64,000 nucleotides of DNA. Source: Branchiostoma floridae (taxonomy: Eukaryota; Chordata; Leptocardii; Amphioxiformes; Branchiostomatidae). The position numbers were made by a program, and so were the translations under genes. The stretch covers positions 12,010,886 through 12,074,885 of the forward strand of contig NC_049996.1 of assembly GCF_000003815.2 (NCBI RefSeq). Reading direction: 5' to 3'. The notes under the pieces were generated by a model, which had not been told where the DNA came from, ran no database searches, and saw only the letters and a list, made by a program, of their open reading frames with translations. This document shows, one piece after another, positions 23,503-35,145 of this stretch. Every line of letters begins with the position of its first letter. Within the stretch, counting starts at the first letter, position 1.

Positions 23503-25842
23503 TCAAGTAGTGAAGTGGTCTCCCTTCAGTATTCTGTGTGGCAGGACTAACGTACAGCATGACATTCCCGTCCACGCCTCGGGTAAATCCCAGGCAGCCT
23601 TCCACACGTCCCTGTCGGGGTCGTAGCTCTGCACGTCCGAGAGGGTCTCGACCCCGGCTCGGGAAGTCGTGTTACGGGTGAGCCCTCCAAGGAGATAGAT
23701 TCGACCTTCCAGGATCGTACATCCGGGTTCTGACATTGGTACTAACATGTCTTCCACCATTGTCCACTGGTCCACTTTCGGGTTGTACCTTTCCACAGTT
23801 GCGGATGTCTTTAAGACTTTTGTCGTAGATAAGAAAGTCCCTCCCAGTACGAAGAGTTTCCCGCCCATAGCCACCATGCGATGGAAGGTGCGAGCAATTT
23901 GCATAGGTGCCATGTTGATCCATTTACGGTCTTTAGGACAGAAGCTTCGCAATGCATCCTGGTGCTCCCATCCTACATTTCCGCCGGAAACGTAAACCGT
24001 CCTGTCGAGTGTTGCGCCTGCGTGACCGTAGAGTGATTTAACGTTCAAAGGCGTTGTGAACTGCCATGCGTTCGAGGATGGACAGTAAACCTCGACTGAA
24101 GACAGCTCACCCTTGGCGTTTCGTCCTCCGATGGCGTAAATTTTCTCGTCGAGGACGCATGCGCAGAAGTCAGCACGTGGCTGTTGAAGGGACGCCACCT
24201 GCAGCCAGCTGTTGAACCTGGGATCGTACCTCCAGCAGGTGCTCGACGCCGATCGGGAACTTTTGTTGGCTTCACCTCCAAGCAGATACACGAAATTATT
24301 CAACACCGCTACGGCACGATGGGTCAGACAGTCTTTCGCCGTTGTCAGCGTTGTCCATTGGGAGGTTAGGGGGTTGAGATATTGCACTTTATTGGTCCTC
24401 CCTCGCCCATCACGTGACTTGATTCCTCCAATGGCAAGAAGGCATTCATGGAGTGCCCTAGGTTTGGTGCAAGCGTTCTGCTGTAACGGCTGGGAGTATT
24501 GGTCCTTGTGGTAACGGAGAGCCTCCTCCAGCTTTCGTTGGCAGCTGCTGTTCCCGTATACTACGCTAGAGGTCGCCACGTTATTTTCTAGGTACGCGAT
24601 TTGCATGAGAGGAAACCGAATGTGTTTCATGATGGAGTTTGTGAATTCCAGACGATCTTTTTTGTGACAAAGCCACTTCAGTGCGGCTTCAAATGCGTCT
24701 TCTTCACTAACGTTCAAGGAGTTGCTCATGAGTAGACAGGCGACCTTGAACATGGGAAGGTCAAGAAAAGCATCTGTTTGAACGAACGTTGCGAAATTCT
24801 CGGCGAGAAATTTGTCCAACCGTCCCTGCACCATCAACATGTGATAATCACTTGCAACTTTAGATATCTTTGCGCAGGTCGAGATATTAATGTTGGACAG
24901 CAAGAAGTCACCGCAAAGGTTAGTGAGTATTGCACATTGCAGGTAAAAACTCAGGTCCACCACATTTTCTACTTTTTCCATTGATAGCGTAATCTTTGAA
25001 GTGTACGCAAAAGTCACAACTGACTGTAGACTAGAAAAGTTCACGCCTACTAGTTGTACTTTCCCACTTTTCGCCTCCATCATACCAGCCGTAAACATGG
25101 CGCGAAAGTAGTCGCTAAATATCGCGAGAACTACTTTGTGCGCCGCGAGAGTTTGACCACCTGCTTCTAGGATGACGTCACAAAGCTTCCCGTCATGCCT
25201 CATGGCACACAACTTCTCTAATACGAAATTTCCGTGACTTGTCGTAAAGGTCGTGCTCCGAGACTTGTGGCAACCGAAGTTTTGACACACTTCCAGCAGA
25301 GGTTCAATCTGCAGACGAGATGCCAAGATTCTAATATCTTGGTAACTGTCAGAATCTAGGACTATTCTTGAAGTGTATATAAATTCAAGTAGGCTCTCTA
25401 CTGCATGACAGCTAACGTCCTTCCATAGTGCAGAAGTCCATTCTACTTGTGTAGTAGATGGCGGGATCTTTCCCAGTTCGAAGGCAAGCTTGTCAGACGC
25501 CACGGCTAGTAGTACTCTGTGCGCGAGAAAGACTTTCCTTCCCGAGCGAAGTTTCACGTCGCAAAGCACACCGGCTTTCCTCATGTCGTTACAACGACGG
25601 AGAAAATCGGTTGTGTACACTGCTGAAGTGTAGGTCCTCTGATAGGTTTGTGATCGCTGAGGTAGAAGTTGTTTTGGAGGAATATTACGACTTGACCGCT
25701 TCTTGGACGACCAGTCTCTGGGTGCAATGCTGCTAGCTTCCGCCGGAGGCCGCTCTTCCCTGCTACTGCTCGGTAAAGCACTGGGTACGTAGGAGGGGAA
25801 CCCGACGACTTGGGGTATGTGACGTGTTGTTGTTCGCTCCAT
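23503..25842 (-). CDS. Kelch-like protein with two BTB domains
   Basis: One long minus-strand exon encodes 779 residues from the ATG at 25842. An acceptor (TTTTGTCAG) lies just upstream, so the longer open frame reading into intron sequence is not used, and a 5' non-coding exon is likely. Domains: Ser/Arg-rich N-terminus (1-75); a divergent BTB (about 77-189, VLCDVKLRSGRKVFLAHR); a canonical BTB (about 205-315, LCDVILEAGGQTLAAHK, then YFRAMFTAGMMEAKSGKVQL); BACK (about 320-430); six kelch repeats (about 468-770; LLAIGG, VYLLGG, IYAIGG, VYVSGG, LFVLGG, IYLLGG). KLHL proteins usually dimerise by one BTB, recruit Cullin-3 and bind substrate by the kelch propeller. Two BTBs in tandem is unusual for this class. 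I cannot assign an orthologue. Confidence 0.87.
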   Translation of the reverse strand: MERTTTRHIPQVVGFPSYVPSALPSSSREERPPAEASSIAPRDWSSKKRSSRNIPPKQLLPQRSQTYQRTYTSAVYTTDFLRRCNDMRKAGVLCDVKLRSGRKVFLAHRVLLAVASDKLAFELGKIPPSTTQVEWTSALWKDVSCHAVESLLEFIYTSRIVLDSDSYQDIRILASRLQIEPLLEVCQNFGCHKSRSTTFTTSHGNFVLEKLCAMRHDGKLCDVILEAGGQTLAAHKVVLAIFSDYFRAMFTAGMMEAKSGKVQLVGVNFSSLQSVVTFAYTSKITLSMEKVENVVDLSFYLQCAILTNLCGDFLLSNINISTCAKISKVASDYHMLMVQGRLDKFLAENFATFVQTDAFLDLPMFKVACLLMSNSLNVSEEDAFEAALKWLCHKKDRLEFTNSIMKHIRFPLMQIAYLENNVATSSVVYGNSSCQRKLEEALRYHKDQYSQPLQQNACTKPRALHECLLAIGGIKSRDGRGRTNKVQYLNPLTSQWTTLTTAKDCLTHRAVAVLNNFVYLLGGEANKSSRSASSTCWRYDPRFNSWLQVASLQQPRADFCACVLDEKIYAIGGRNAKGELSSVEVYCPSSNAWQFTTPLNVKSLYGHAGATLDRTVYVSGGNVGWEHQDALRSFCPKDRKWINMAPMQIARTFHRMVAMGGKLFVLGGTFLSTTKVLKTSATVERYNPKVDQWTMVEDMLVPMSEPGCTILEGRIYLLGGLTRNTTSRAGVETLSDVQSYDPDRDVWKAAWDLPEAWTGMSCCTLVLPHRILKGDHFTT

Positions 25843-25859
25843 CCTCCCTGTACGGCCTG

Positions 25860-27530
25860 ACAAAAACAAACAAAGTAAAATTAGTGATACTGACAAGTTC
25901 TATATGCACTGGCACTGATAGTACATTGTTGATATTGGTGATTTGTTTATTTTCCAGACAAGAACCTAATCTTAACAACCTATTTATAGCACATTCTCGT
26001 CTTTTCTTATGGTCACACCATATGCCTTTGTACTATATGTGGCGTCTCATGTTAGTTGTTTGTCTTGGTGATTTGGTTTCGACAGGAACTTTTTGTGTCC
26101 CATTATTCTCCGTCTGACACGTGACACGTGTTATACAAGGTTACTGAGCCCACCTAAGTATAAAACAAACACCCTTCGTAGGTAAATACTTCAAACTGCC
26201 AGTGGTAAGACCAAAATCCGGGTTTAAATCAAATCACGGAGCTATTCTGGCTTTAACAAAGCCTACGTGACCGCGCATGTAGAACCAGAGTAAAGTTAGG
26301 GTAGGTAAACTGTGGGTGAATAAAGTCTGTCAGTAAGCGGTGTGTACTAAACGTTTGATCAACAAGAGGACAGAAGATTACACATTAGCGAAAAGATTCC
26401 CGGGGGGTCGAAACAAAAATAACACTGGAAAACGCTGAACGAATGATATTTGCCAAAATGTTTAGCAATCCCTTTCCTATTTTTTGTAGAAGACCGGTCA
26501 GTTATGCTATATGCAACACATTTCTGACGTCATGTGTTCAATTCCCCAATCGGCCGTTGTCGTTCACATTCGTCGTGGGTCCTTCTATGATTTTCATGTC
26601 GTAGCATTTTAAAGCAGGCTTAGACAGAAGCAACCGCCAAGGATTTAGACATCCTTTTCGGTAACAAGACAGTTGTATTTTGTACGACAGGTGCACAACT
26701 TTCCCAAGAAAGTTTGAAATTAATCGTTCAATCAACGTACGACGTATGTCACCGGTCCCTGACCCAGAATACCTTACAATAAAGATGTTGTTTTGTCCTC
26801 GTATACAAATTGCTTTTCAGTCACACCACACTAGAGGTTAAAAAACTCACGATCATTTTGGACACCGCCATTTCCAGATCTTTGAAGTTTTTTCAGATGG
26901 GATCTCAGTCGGTCAGCTGTGGCCATAGTTTATTTGGCCGGTCTACAATGATAAATGCCGCTAGAGGGGTTAAATATCACGCTTCCATAGGGGGCAAAGT
27001 CACGGGCACTGAGCGTCAATAGGCCCGAACAGATTCATGTCAGCCGGTCGCATGGCAATACATGGCTGGTCAGTAATTCGAGTCAGTGATGTGTGTGGTG
27101 ATATAGAGTGACTGGGCCAAATTTCAAAATAAATTTTTCAAAAAAGAAGATAACCATCCAATTTGGTAGCTAAGTAGCTGACACATCATTTTCCCGCAAT
27201 AGTTGGAGTTTCCAATGCTGTAATCGGGTGCCGACACCTTCTGGAACAGCCTGGCATAACATGGGTCTACGTCGGAGGGGAGGGGGGGGGGGGGTAACAA
27301 ATTGATGTGACACCGGTAAAAATGTGGTCAAAACATGAAAATCATACTACAGTAAATTTACTTCGCGCATTATTATTCTCACATTTCTCATAAATATGGT
27401 TATTTTAATTTCTTGGTGTTAGATATTATATCATTGTAGTATTGTACGCACCATTCTATGAAACGTCAAAGTTTTCTACTGGTAATTACACACCACGTTT
27501 TCTTCAAAAAGAGCAACAAAAAGAACTCCT
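25860..27530. other. Intergenic region between the kelch-like gene and tRNA-Glu
   Basis: No gene is supported. The 5' flank of the kelch-like gene is here. A G-rich run lies at about 27276-27294. Confidence 0.4.
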
Positions 27531-27602
27531 TTCCCATGCCGGGAATCGAACCCGGGCCTTGTGGGTGAAAGCCACAAATCCTAACCACTAGACCACATGG
27601 GA
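27531..27602 (-). tRNA. tRNA-Glu (anticodon TTC)
   Basis: The minus strand folds into a cloverleaf: 7-bp acceptor stem TCCCATG/CATGGGA, D arm with TGGTCTAGTGGTTAGGA (the A box), anticodon stem TGTGG/CCACA with loop CTTTCAC (anticodon TTC), and T arm CCGGGTTCGATTCCCGG (the B box). A TTTTT run about 10 bp downstream can end Pol III transcription. No intron; CCA is not encoded, as expected in eukaryotes. Confidence 0.95.
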
Positions 27603-30600
27603 GGTCGATGTTTTGGGCAGTGGTCCTGAAGCCATTGACCTCATTTTACGTTCGATCCAAAATAGACCTACCAACCTCTGCTTTCCACTACATTTTGTAT
27701 ACGCCTTTAGGCATGTACTGATTGATTTGTAATCTACAGGTCTCAACCGGTAATACCTCACCATGGGAACCCCGTAAAACAGTAACTCGAACCTTGTACA
27801 TCTCATGTAAAATTATGGATAGAACAAACACGCTTGTATGGTTGATATCATCTTTGGATATCCTCATACTTTCGATGATATGAAAATATACATCGATGAT
27901 ATGAAAATATGGTCATAGCAAAATAGTAAATAAACATACATCGATGATATGAAAATATGGTCATAGTTTCGGTTGAATAAGTTTTGGACTATACACCTTG
28001 TTCAATCACAAAGGAAAGATAGATGGTGCTACCTAAAACATCTGACCGTTTCGCTATCTAATCCTGTTGCTTACGTTATCTTGCGTTTAATCATATATGT
28101 TCATGAATAAAATATTTCTGTTTCTTTTGACAATGCCTTTTACTGAGTTGTGGCTATGTTATTTTGAAGACATGGACAGACAGGATACTAGCTAATTATA
28201 TTCCTGATATTTAGTAAAATTGCTAAATGCGTCAGCTTTGTGGAAACATTTCAGGACAGCTGTTTCTTGTGTAATCAGCTGCGATATTACATTATGTGGA
28301 ATAACAACCCCAGTGTCGTTTCTCAACTTGGCAACAAGAAATCCTGGGGCGCTCTATAACAACAGTCGTTCGCCGTATGATTCTTTTATGTTCAATGTAG
28401 CATAGCGTTACACCCAAGCTATAGCTACTAATTGATCTTAAACAAGCAAAGGCCAAAGATTGTATCTGATGAACTGTATAAAGGTGAAGTTTTCACCTCA
28501 AAGATACTAAAACAAAATGGCGAATATTACACAACTGAAAAACAACAGCATTTTGAAAGAAAGGGGTCATTTAGACACATTCTAGAGTTATGTCATTCAG
28601 TAATGTTGCTTTCTGTCACATTATAAGCAACAAAAATGGAAATTTGACAGAATCGTGAGAAAGCAAAGCATACCTTTTTCATGCGGAATGCAGACTTTGG
28701 CCTTTCAGATTAGGTCTACATCGACTGGGAACAAACACGTCGTTCAAACCGTTCTTTCGCCACAATTTGTTTTCATTGCCATACCCGGGTCGTGGCTGAG
28801 ATAGCAACGGCCGCTATGCCAACATGCCAGTGCAAATAACTCTCTGTGTAGTGGGAGGGTGTGAAAGGGGTACATGGCACAGGTGTATGATTAGAAAATG
28901 TCTATGGTAGCAAATCACACATTGTAGGAGCAAATTTTTAACCAATTTTAACGGTTTGGCAGAAAGCATATATCACACACTTCTATATGAGGTATTCGTT
29001 TATTGAAAAAGATAATTCTGTGTAGTGAGAGGGTGTGAAAGGGGGGACCTGGCACAGTATGAGATTAGAAAGTGTGGGTGCAAATTCAAGAAGCGTATTT
29101 GAAAGATTTAATAGAAAACATATCTCAGGAACTTCTAATTGGTATATAATTTGATACAATGCAACCTTATCAATACAACCTTAGATATTTTTAAAGACAT
29201 AGATCTACTTCTATTTAGTAAAAATTGGTGATCTAGGAAAATTTAAAACTTGTTTAAGTTCTATCCTTACACACGAAATAAACGTTTTCTTTGCTCAAAG
29301 GGAATCTTAGGAGTTGTCTAAGACCCCATGTAGGCCCTTTGCCGTTCATGCCGTTTGTGATGGTCTGACTCTCTAAGAGCCGGTTGTTGACACGCGTACG
29401 GAACAGAGCCGAGCAACGGGACTTAGTGATCATTCAACCGTACAGGGAACGTGTAGCTCGCGCTAGGGTAACTCAAGCAGGAACGGGGCTTGTGTGATGC
29501 TGTCAAAACTGCCCAAGAAGGCCACTTTAGAAAGCCGCGATAAAATGTGTGGACAGGTGGTCTTAATGCATGTGCAATTGGATAAATTATCTAAGGGACC
29601 ACCTAAATAGTGGTCACATTAGCCAGGTGGTCCTAGGGCTTATGTAGAGGTGGCCACCTGTACAGGTTTGACTGTATTTAGTTTGAAAACTTTATAGTTT
29701 CATATCGCTTTCTGTAAGTATGGAATAGCTAATTTTGCGGTACAATCCAGACGGATTTGTTAGCCAACAACTCGGCACAAACGTGTGATCACCTAGATTT
29801 TAGATAATTTAGATTTTAGATAATGTTAAGGAACCCCCGATGAATAAATAGCTGGTTTACAAATTACGCTTGGAATTGTCTTGTCTCGTCTTATGTTGTA
29901 TTGTCTTAATGGGTCTTCACGTACACATGACATGTACAAGTGACCACCGCTTGTTGGTGGTCTCTTAGATAATTTTCCCTTTGACAAAGGTATTAAGAAT
30001 CATGTCTATAGTGACCACCTGTCCATATAGACCAGATTTTACCTGTCCCCTGAGTGGTCTTCTTCGGCAGGTTTGACTGTACACCGTCTTTAAATAACCC
30101 TAACTCCAACGTTGATTAAAGCTTAACAAATATGACATTTATATTAACAATGTTTTGGACTCGTAAAAAAAGCAACTTACCTTTTTGCTGTTCCCGTCTT
30201 TTCATCCTAAGGTCTTTAAGTTCTCACTTTTTCTAGAAGGCATCGTCCTGTCCTGGCGTCTCTTAGAGAAATCTTAAGTAATTTGAGAGTGCTGCGCGGC
30301 CTATCTTTAACAACTTGCTCTTGCCGACGAAACGCGTACTTTGGAATTAAACACCGAAGTGACTTTGGCCCTGTACTGGTTAATGCTATGCTACCTCATA
30401 CATTCCATACTGTCAAAGTTCTACCAATCTACAACCCAATACCGGTCCCTAAAAGGCAAAACAACCCTTGCTGTGATTGGTCCAAACAATCCGCCTATGC
30501 TAACACGATGTCAAGCAAGATTGAACATATTGACAGTGGTTGTCTTTTGTGTTGACAGTCAAGACATCTGGTCTTTTGTTTCGCGCGCTTTTTTGTTGCA

Positions 30601-33155
30601 CGACAGTCTGTTAATGTGTGGATGGTGTTTGATGTTGCGTTTTACGGTACAAAGGGCTTTAATGGCCCTATTTTGTCGGAGATGTCGTGATATTACTTGT
30701 TTCGAGAGCATTTGAATCAAACCTTTAGAAGGAAAGTACGTCTATTTGGTTTGGAAATTTTACTAACAGTAACACTAACAGATCTCGCAGAGGGAACATA
30801 TTTTTGGTTGCCTTGGTAACCACAAAACTCGTTCCCATGGCTTCATGAAAGTAAGTCTTGGAGAACAATTTCTGGTAAGATAGTAGCAACACCAGATTGG
30901 TGTGCCGGAAAGTTTCGGGAACAGGTTTTCCCTCTTTACACCTGACAGCAAGCTAGGTGTTACTAAGTTTATTGTAGCAAAGAGCTCTTTGCGACCGCTG
31001 AAAATTGCCCTCTTGCGGAGAAACTCGATATGGCATTTCTTTCATTATAATAGACCATTGGAATTCGAACGAAAACACTGCTTGAATTTTTCCTGCTTTG
31101 ATCGCCAAGGCATAACATAAACTTGCCATTCAGGGAGATTTTATACCAGGTTTTACATTACGTAAACATGGTATACAGGCTACGGATTTGTTTACATACA
31201 CAATTTCTTGTTGTGTGTGGAAACAGAACAAACCGTTGGATATTCTCTAATTTCTTGTGCGTGTTTGCTATAATGAAATGACGAAGTAAAGGTACGTGTA
31301 AGAATCTCAACAAGTACATTACGCATTGGTTTGCCAACTTCAGCTACATGTACAACAATGTGCAGTGCTCATAGGTTCCGCTAGGCTTGCTGCTGACAGT
31401 TGAAATGCGCTGTTACAAGGTGTGAAACTGCAGAAAAATCACGTCAGAAAAATATACCGCTCTTTCCCACTTCCATCACAACTACTAAACATTTTATCGT
31501 AATTAGCAATATGCAATTCAATTTCGTTTTTTCTCACAGTTTATAAAAGTTCAAAACTATCTATCCTATTTCCGAAGCTTGGTAAACCATACCATCGAGT
31601 GCTCTCTGGTACGTCTTCAGGCAAGTAGCGCTACCCGCCTGCACAGTTCAGTAGCCCACGCCGGGAAATATTCACTGGAAATTTGGTTTCAATTACTGTC
31701 CGTCTGGTGAGGTAGACTGACAGAAAACGAGGGGACGGTAAAACGCACCTAACCGGCCCGTTAGAATGGTTACCAGGCTAATTTCCTGTTGTTAAGGTAT
31801 AGTGATGTAATACATAGTATTGTGTTACTTTTGCTTGTACGGAACCGCGTGACCTTAACCTTGAAACCACCATTAGATTGGACTTGATCATGACAAGCAA
31901 CCACCATTAAGGCTTAAGACACAGACGGAGACATCGCCGTAAGGTTTGACTCAACGGTGTCCTATTAAGACGTACCAATGGAGTGGGCAGGGGGGTGGGG
32001 GGTCACCCAGAAGTCTTTGAGGAGGGGCTATCCAATATCATTTCAGGGTACTTCATATTTCCGTGGTTAGCCAGCGAAAGTATTGAGCTAGATGCCACTA
32101 CGGAGAGGTACTCGGGCTAAATTCATATACTGTAGATGGCCAAAAGAGCGTACACAAAACGCTCAAACACTAAATACTCGATCGTTTTAAGGAAATAGAG
32201 TATTTTTCAATGTCTTTCAGACGTTCTGGATTTTTCCATGCGCCAGTCAATGTGAAAACCGATAAGGGAGTGTGAGTGGGCATACACTGGGTGATAGATG
32301 GTATGACGTCAACTGCACTCTCTGTTGGTACAGTTTTTGTGCACTGTATATAATGGGTGCACTTTTGCTAAAAAAATACACCATGTTAAAACGTTGTTGG
32401 GCTGTCAAGTCGCCATGCTAGTCTTGTCAAGTGACTGACACCCACCAAACATTTATGTTGTCATCTACCGGCGCTATTTTAGGATCTTCGTAAACGTTAT
32501 TTTTACAAGTGGGGTTAAGTGGCAGGTTTTGAATCTTTCAAACATTCACAAATTTATACTTTACAGACGTCTTGACATTATGCCTATCATACTGCAAACA
32601 CTACGATATCTTAATTTTGTAGTATCATGTGTAACATGCGTAACGAATAAGCTGAAACAACAACATGTTAGTTTAATGACCCGCCCTGAGTTGTACGGTG
32701 TCATAAGACATGATTTGTTCCTATGACTACAGACTAAACCGAGTGAGCGAAGTCAAGCAATAGCAAAACGTAGAGGTAATAAAATAATCCTTTCATGATA
32801 CTGTCATGCCATGTAATGGTAACCTTATTGTAATAATTACAAAACGTTATCCAATGGAATCGTTGCGAAGGTATTAGATATGGAGTAATGATAGCTAGTT
32901 ATGGCAAAATGGAGCCTTCTGATTTGTCAATCTCAATTGGCGATATGATATAATACAACTTTTATCAAGATTTCTCGTAAGTTTTAAACTGCAAAGGATG
33001 GGAAGGAGATATCTAGAAGAAAAGATTGAAAGGAAAAAAAATCGGACTTGTTTTAGCATTGTAGAAGAAAGAGAGTGCTTTAAGTTCTGGAATAAAAAGA
33101 AAATGCATCAAAATCTTCACCACGTCCCTTCCGATTCTCCTTGGTCCGTCCACGT
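27603..33155. other. Gene-poor region
   Basis: I find no convincing exons in 5.5 kb. Small repeats are present: GATGATATGAAAATAT units at about 27870-27965; two copies of a segment with GAGGGTGTGAAAGGGG at about 28839-28880 and 29019-29060; and GGTGGTC/ACCTGTC..GTTTGACTGTA segments at about 29560-29675 and 29930-30080, which look like a dispersed repeat. Open frames at 30283, 30341 and 30902 lack domain or codon support. Confidence 0.4.
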
Positions 33156-33582
33156 TGTCTAACTTACGTTGAAACAAGAATGCAGAACAGAAGGAAGGAG
33201 AGTCCTCAGACTTTTAAGGTAGGAAGAAAATGCACCCAAATCTTCACCCCCCCCCCCCCTCCTCTTCCATCCATCTTGGTACGTCCCGTGGCCTGAAACA
33301 TGTCTAACTCTGAACCGAGGTGAAGTAGAAGGAAACGTCGTGTTAGCCGCCAGGAAGGGAACATCCACCGCGCCTCGCCTGGTCTAAATATTTGTCTTGG
33401 GCTGACACTGAACTTCGCCGGGTCACTGTCAGTTTGGATAACTGGTGCTGGGACCAACGTTTTCGCTTTTCTTGCTTGAGGGCCCTTAAGTCGTCTCAAA
33501 GCTAATTTTTGAGACAGACGACTATGCGTAGGAGAATGCTTGAAGGCTTGAGCGGGGAATAAGAAGAATTCGACAATTTTGG

Positions 33583-33804
33583 TACTCTCCAAGCAGAAGT
33601 CAGGCTCCGGCTGTTTTTTTGTAACGTTTTTAGGCGGTTTTATCGGGCTTTCATTTAGTATACAGCTTCCTTGATGTCTCGCGCCCCAGGGTCAGCGCCT
33701 GTACAAGTTAGGGCGCGAGACATAAAGAAAAAACATTGAAAGCCCGATAAAAAAGCATAGAAAACGTGAAAAACAGCCGGTGCCTAAACTCTGCTTGGAG
33801 AGTA
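33583..33804. mobile_element. 222-bp MITE with perfect 9-bp target duplication
   Basis: Long terminal inverted repeats of about 70 bp start TACTCTCCAAGCAGA and include CCGGCTGTTTTT and TTTTATCGGGCTTTCA. An exact 9-bp duplication, CAATTTTGG, flanks it (33574-33582 and 33805-33813). The centre holds a GTCTCGCGCCC hairpin. The 9-bp duplication points to a Mutator-like transposase supplied in trans. Confidence 0.85.
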
Positions 33805-33813
33805 CAATTTTGG

Positions 33814-35145
33814 TACAAATGAAGAGAGAGGGTGTGAAAGAGGGAAAGGGTAGACACAGCGTTGACTGTACGACTACTATCTTATCAGCTGAAGATTTTT
33901 CGTATTTTTAGAAATTACAGGGGAAATTCAGGGCATTTTTGTGCCCACGCCCTCTTTAAAGTGAACCTAGGACTGTTGTTTAATTCAGACCGTAAAGGTA
34001 TACGCGAGATTCCGGACTGACTGGTGAATTGTTTGCATTTATGAATAATCAACAGCAACTGTTATCAACAATAACTAAATACCATTTAACCCTTGATCAG
34101 TTGCAATGTGTAATCAAGCGTGTGCAAGAGTTGTTGTTATGTATCCAACGTTACAATAGAATTCATCACGGTTTCTGTTGGATACTAGTTCTTTGAATAT
34201 TGCATAGCCTTAAATCTACATCTATTGTTACGTTATTAGTTGAATTCTACTATATAGCTAGTTGTCTTCTACAATATACTTAAGTTTGCCTTACCTTGTA
34301 CCCGTTTCACAAATGTTGTGCAATAAACTTTGACTGTCGTTCCCGACACAGTTAGGAAACTATAGACGGGATAGCATCCGTATATACATGATGCTATCTC
34401 GTCGATAATACGATACGTTCTGTCGAAGTCTCTGGTGAATCTAGACCGCGCAGTCCCCCATTTTGTAGTACAGTACCTCTTGTCTTTACGTCAGTAAAGT
34501 TCAAATGTCTACGTCATCTGACGAGAAACAGCCAAGAGCATACGAAGTGCCTTATGTTTTGGGGTTCAAACCCCCTCCAGGCCAACTTCTGACAAATAGT
34601 TTCCGACTTTGTACGATTCCCAGATACACCAACCGCTGTAGTGGTTTTCTGGTTCCCACTCTCTGATGCCAAAAACCGTCCGAGTCGTTTGATTATGACG
34701 TCATTCTGACCACCGAACGTCTGACACATTCACGCCCGCCTGGCGCTCGTCTTTGTCAACGTAAACATGGTTAAGAAAACCAGGCAAAACATTTCAGCTC
34801 GATGACAACAAGAAAGTGTTAAGTTCCGTCTTTCTTCTCGAAGACAAGATTCACCCATCTCCTGTCTGCTTGTGAATCTTCTCCGTCCGAAACAAATGTC
34901 AATCAAGCGAAACGTGAGACAAGTTGTTTTCTGAAACCGACCAATCCCCGGGCGACTTTAAGATCCTGTTGGTATACAAGCACACGACAAGACATTTCCT
35001 TATTTAGGACAGAAACACGCAAAAAGCAAATTACGCTGTCTTATCGGATAGCTGAAGTAGCCCGTCCTCAGTACAGGGCAGGCCGCGGTACAAGGAGCAC
35101 ATAGGGTCTTAGGAGGGCTTTTCGTAAGAAGGATTACTTGAAGAT
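33814..35145. other. 5' flank of the CaVP gene
   Basis: No gene is supported apart from the presumed CaVP promoter. A 14-bp hairpin (13 of 14 paired) lies at 34365-34403. A CArG/MEF2-like sequence, TCCTTATTTAGGA, lies at about 34998-35010, roughly 140 bp before the start codon, which would fit a muscle gene. No confident TATA box was identified. Confidence 0.4.

Noticed and set aside
23503-25896. Kelch-like protein starting at 25896 with a hydrophobic signal-like N-terminus
   Set aside because: The hydrophobic part is translated intron polypyrimidine sequence; an acceptor precedes the ATG at 25842.
33206-33592. Minus-strand open frame of 128 codons
   Set aside because: Low-complexity Gly run from a C tract, no recognised domain, and no splice context.
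34545-34590. tRNA-like B box GGGGTTCAAACCCC
   Set aside because: No matching A box, acceptor stem or anticodon arm on either strand.
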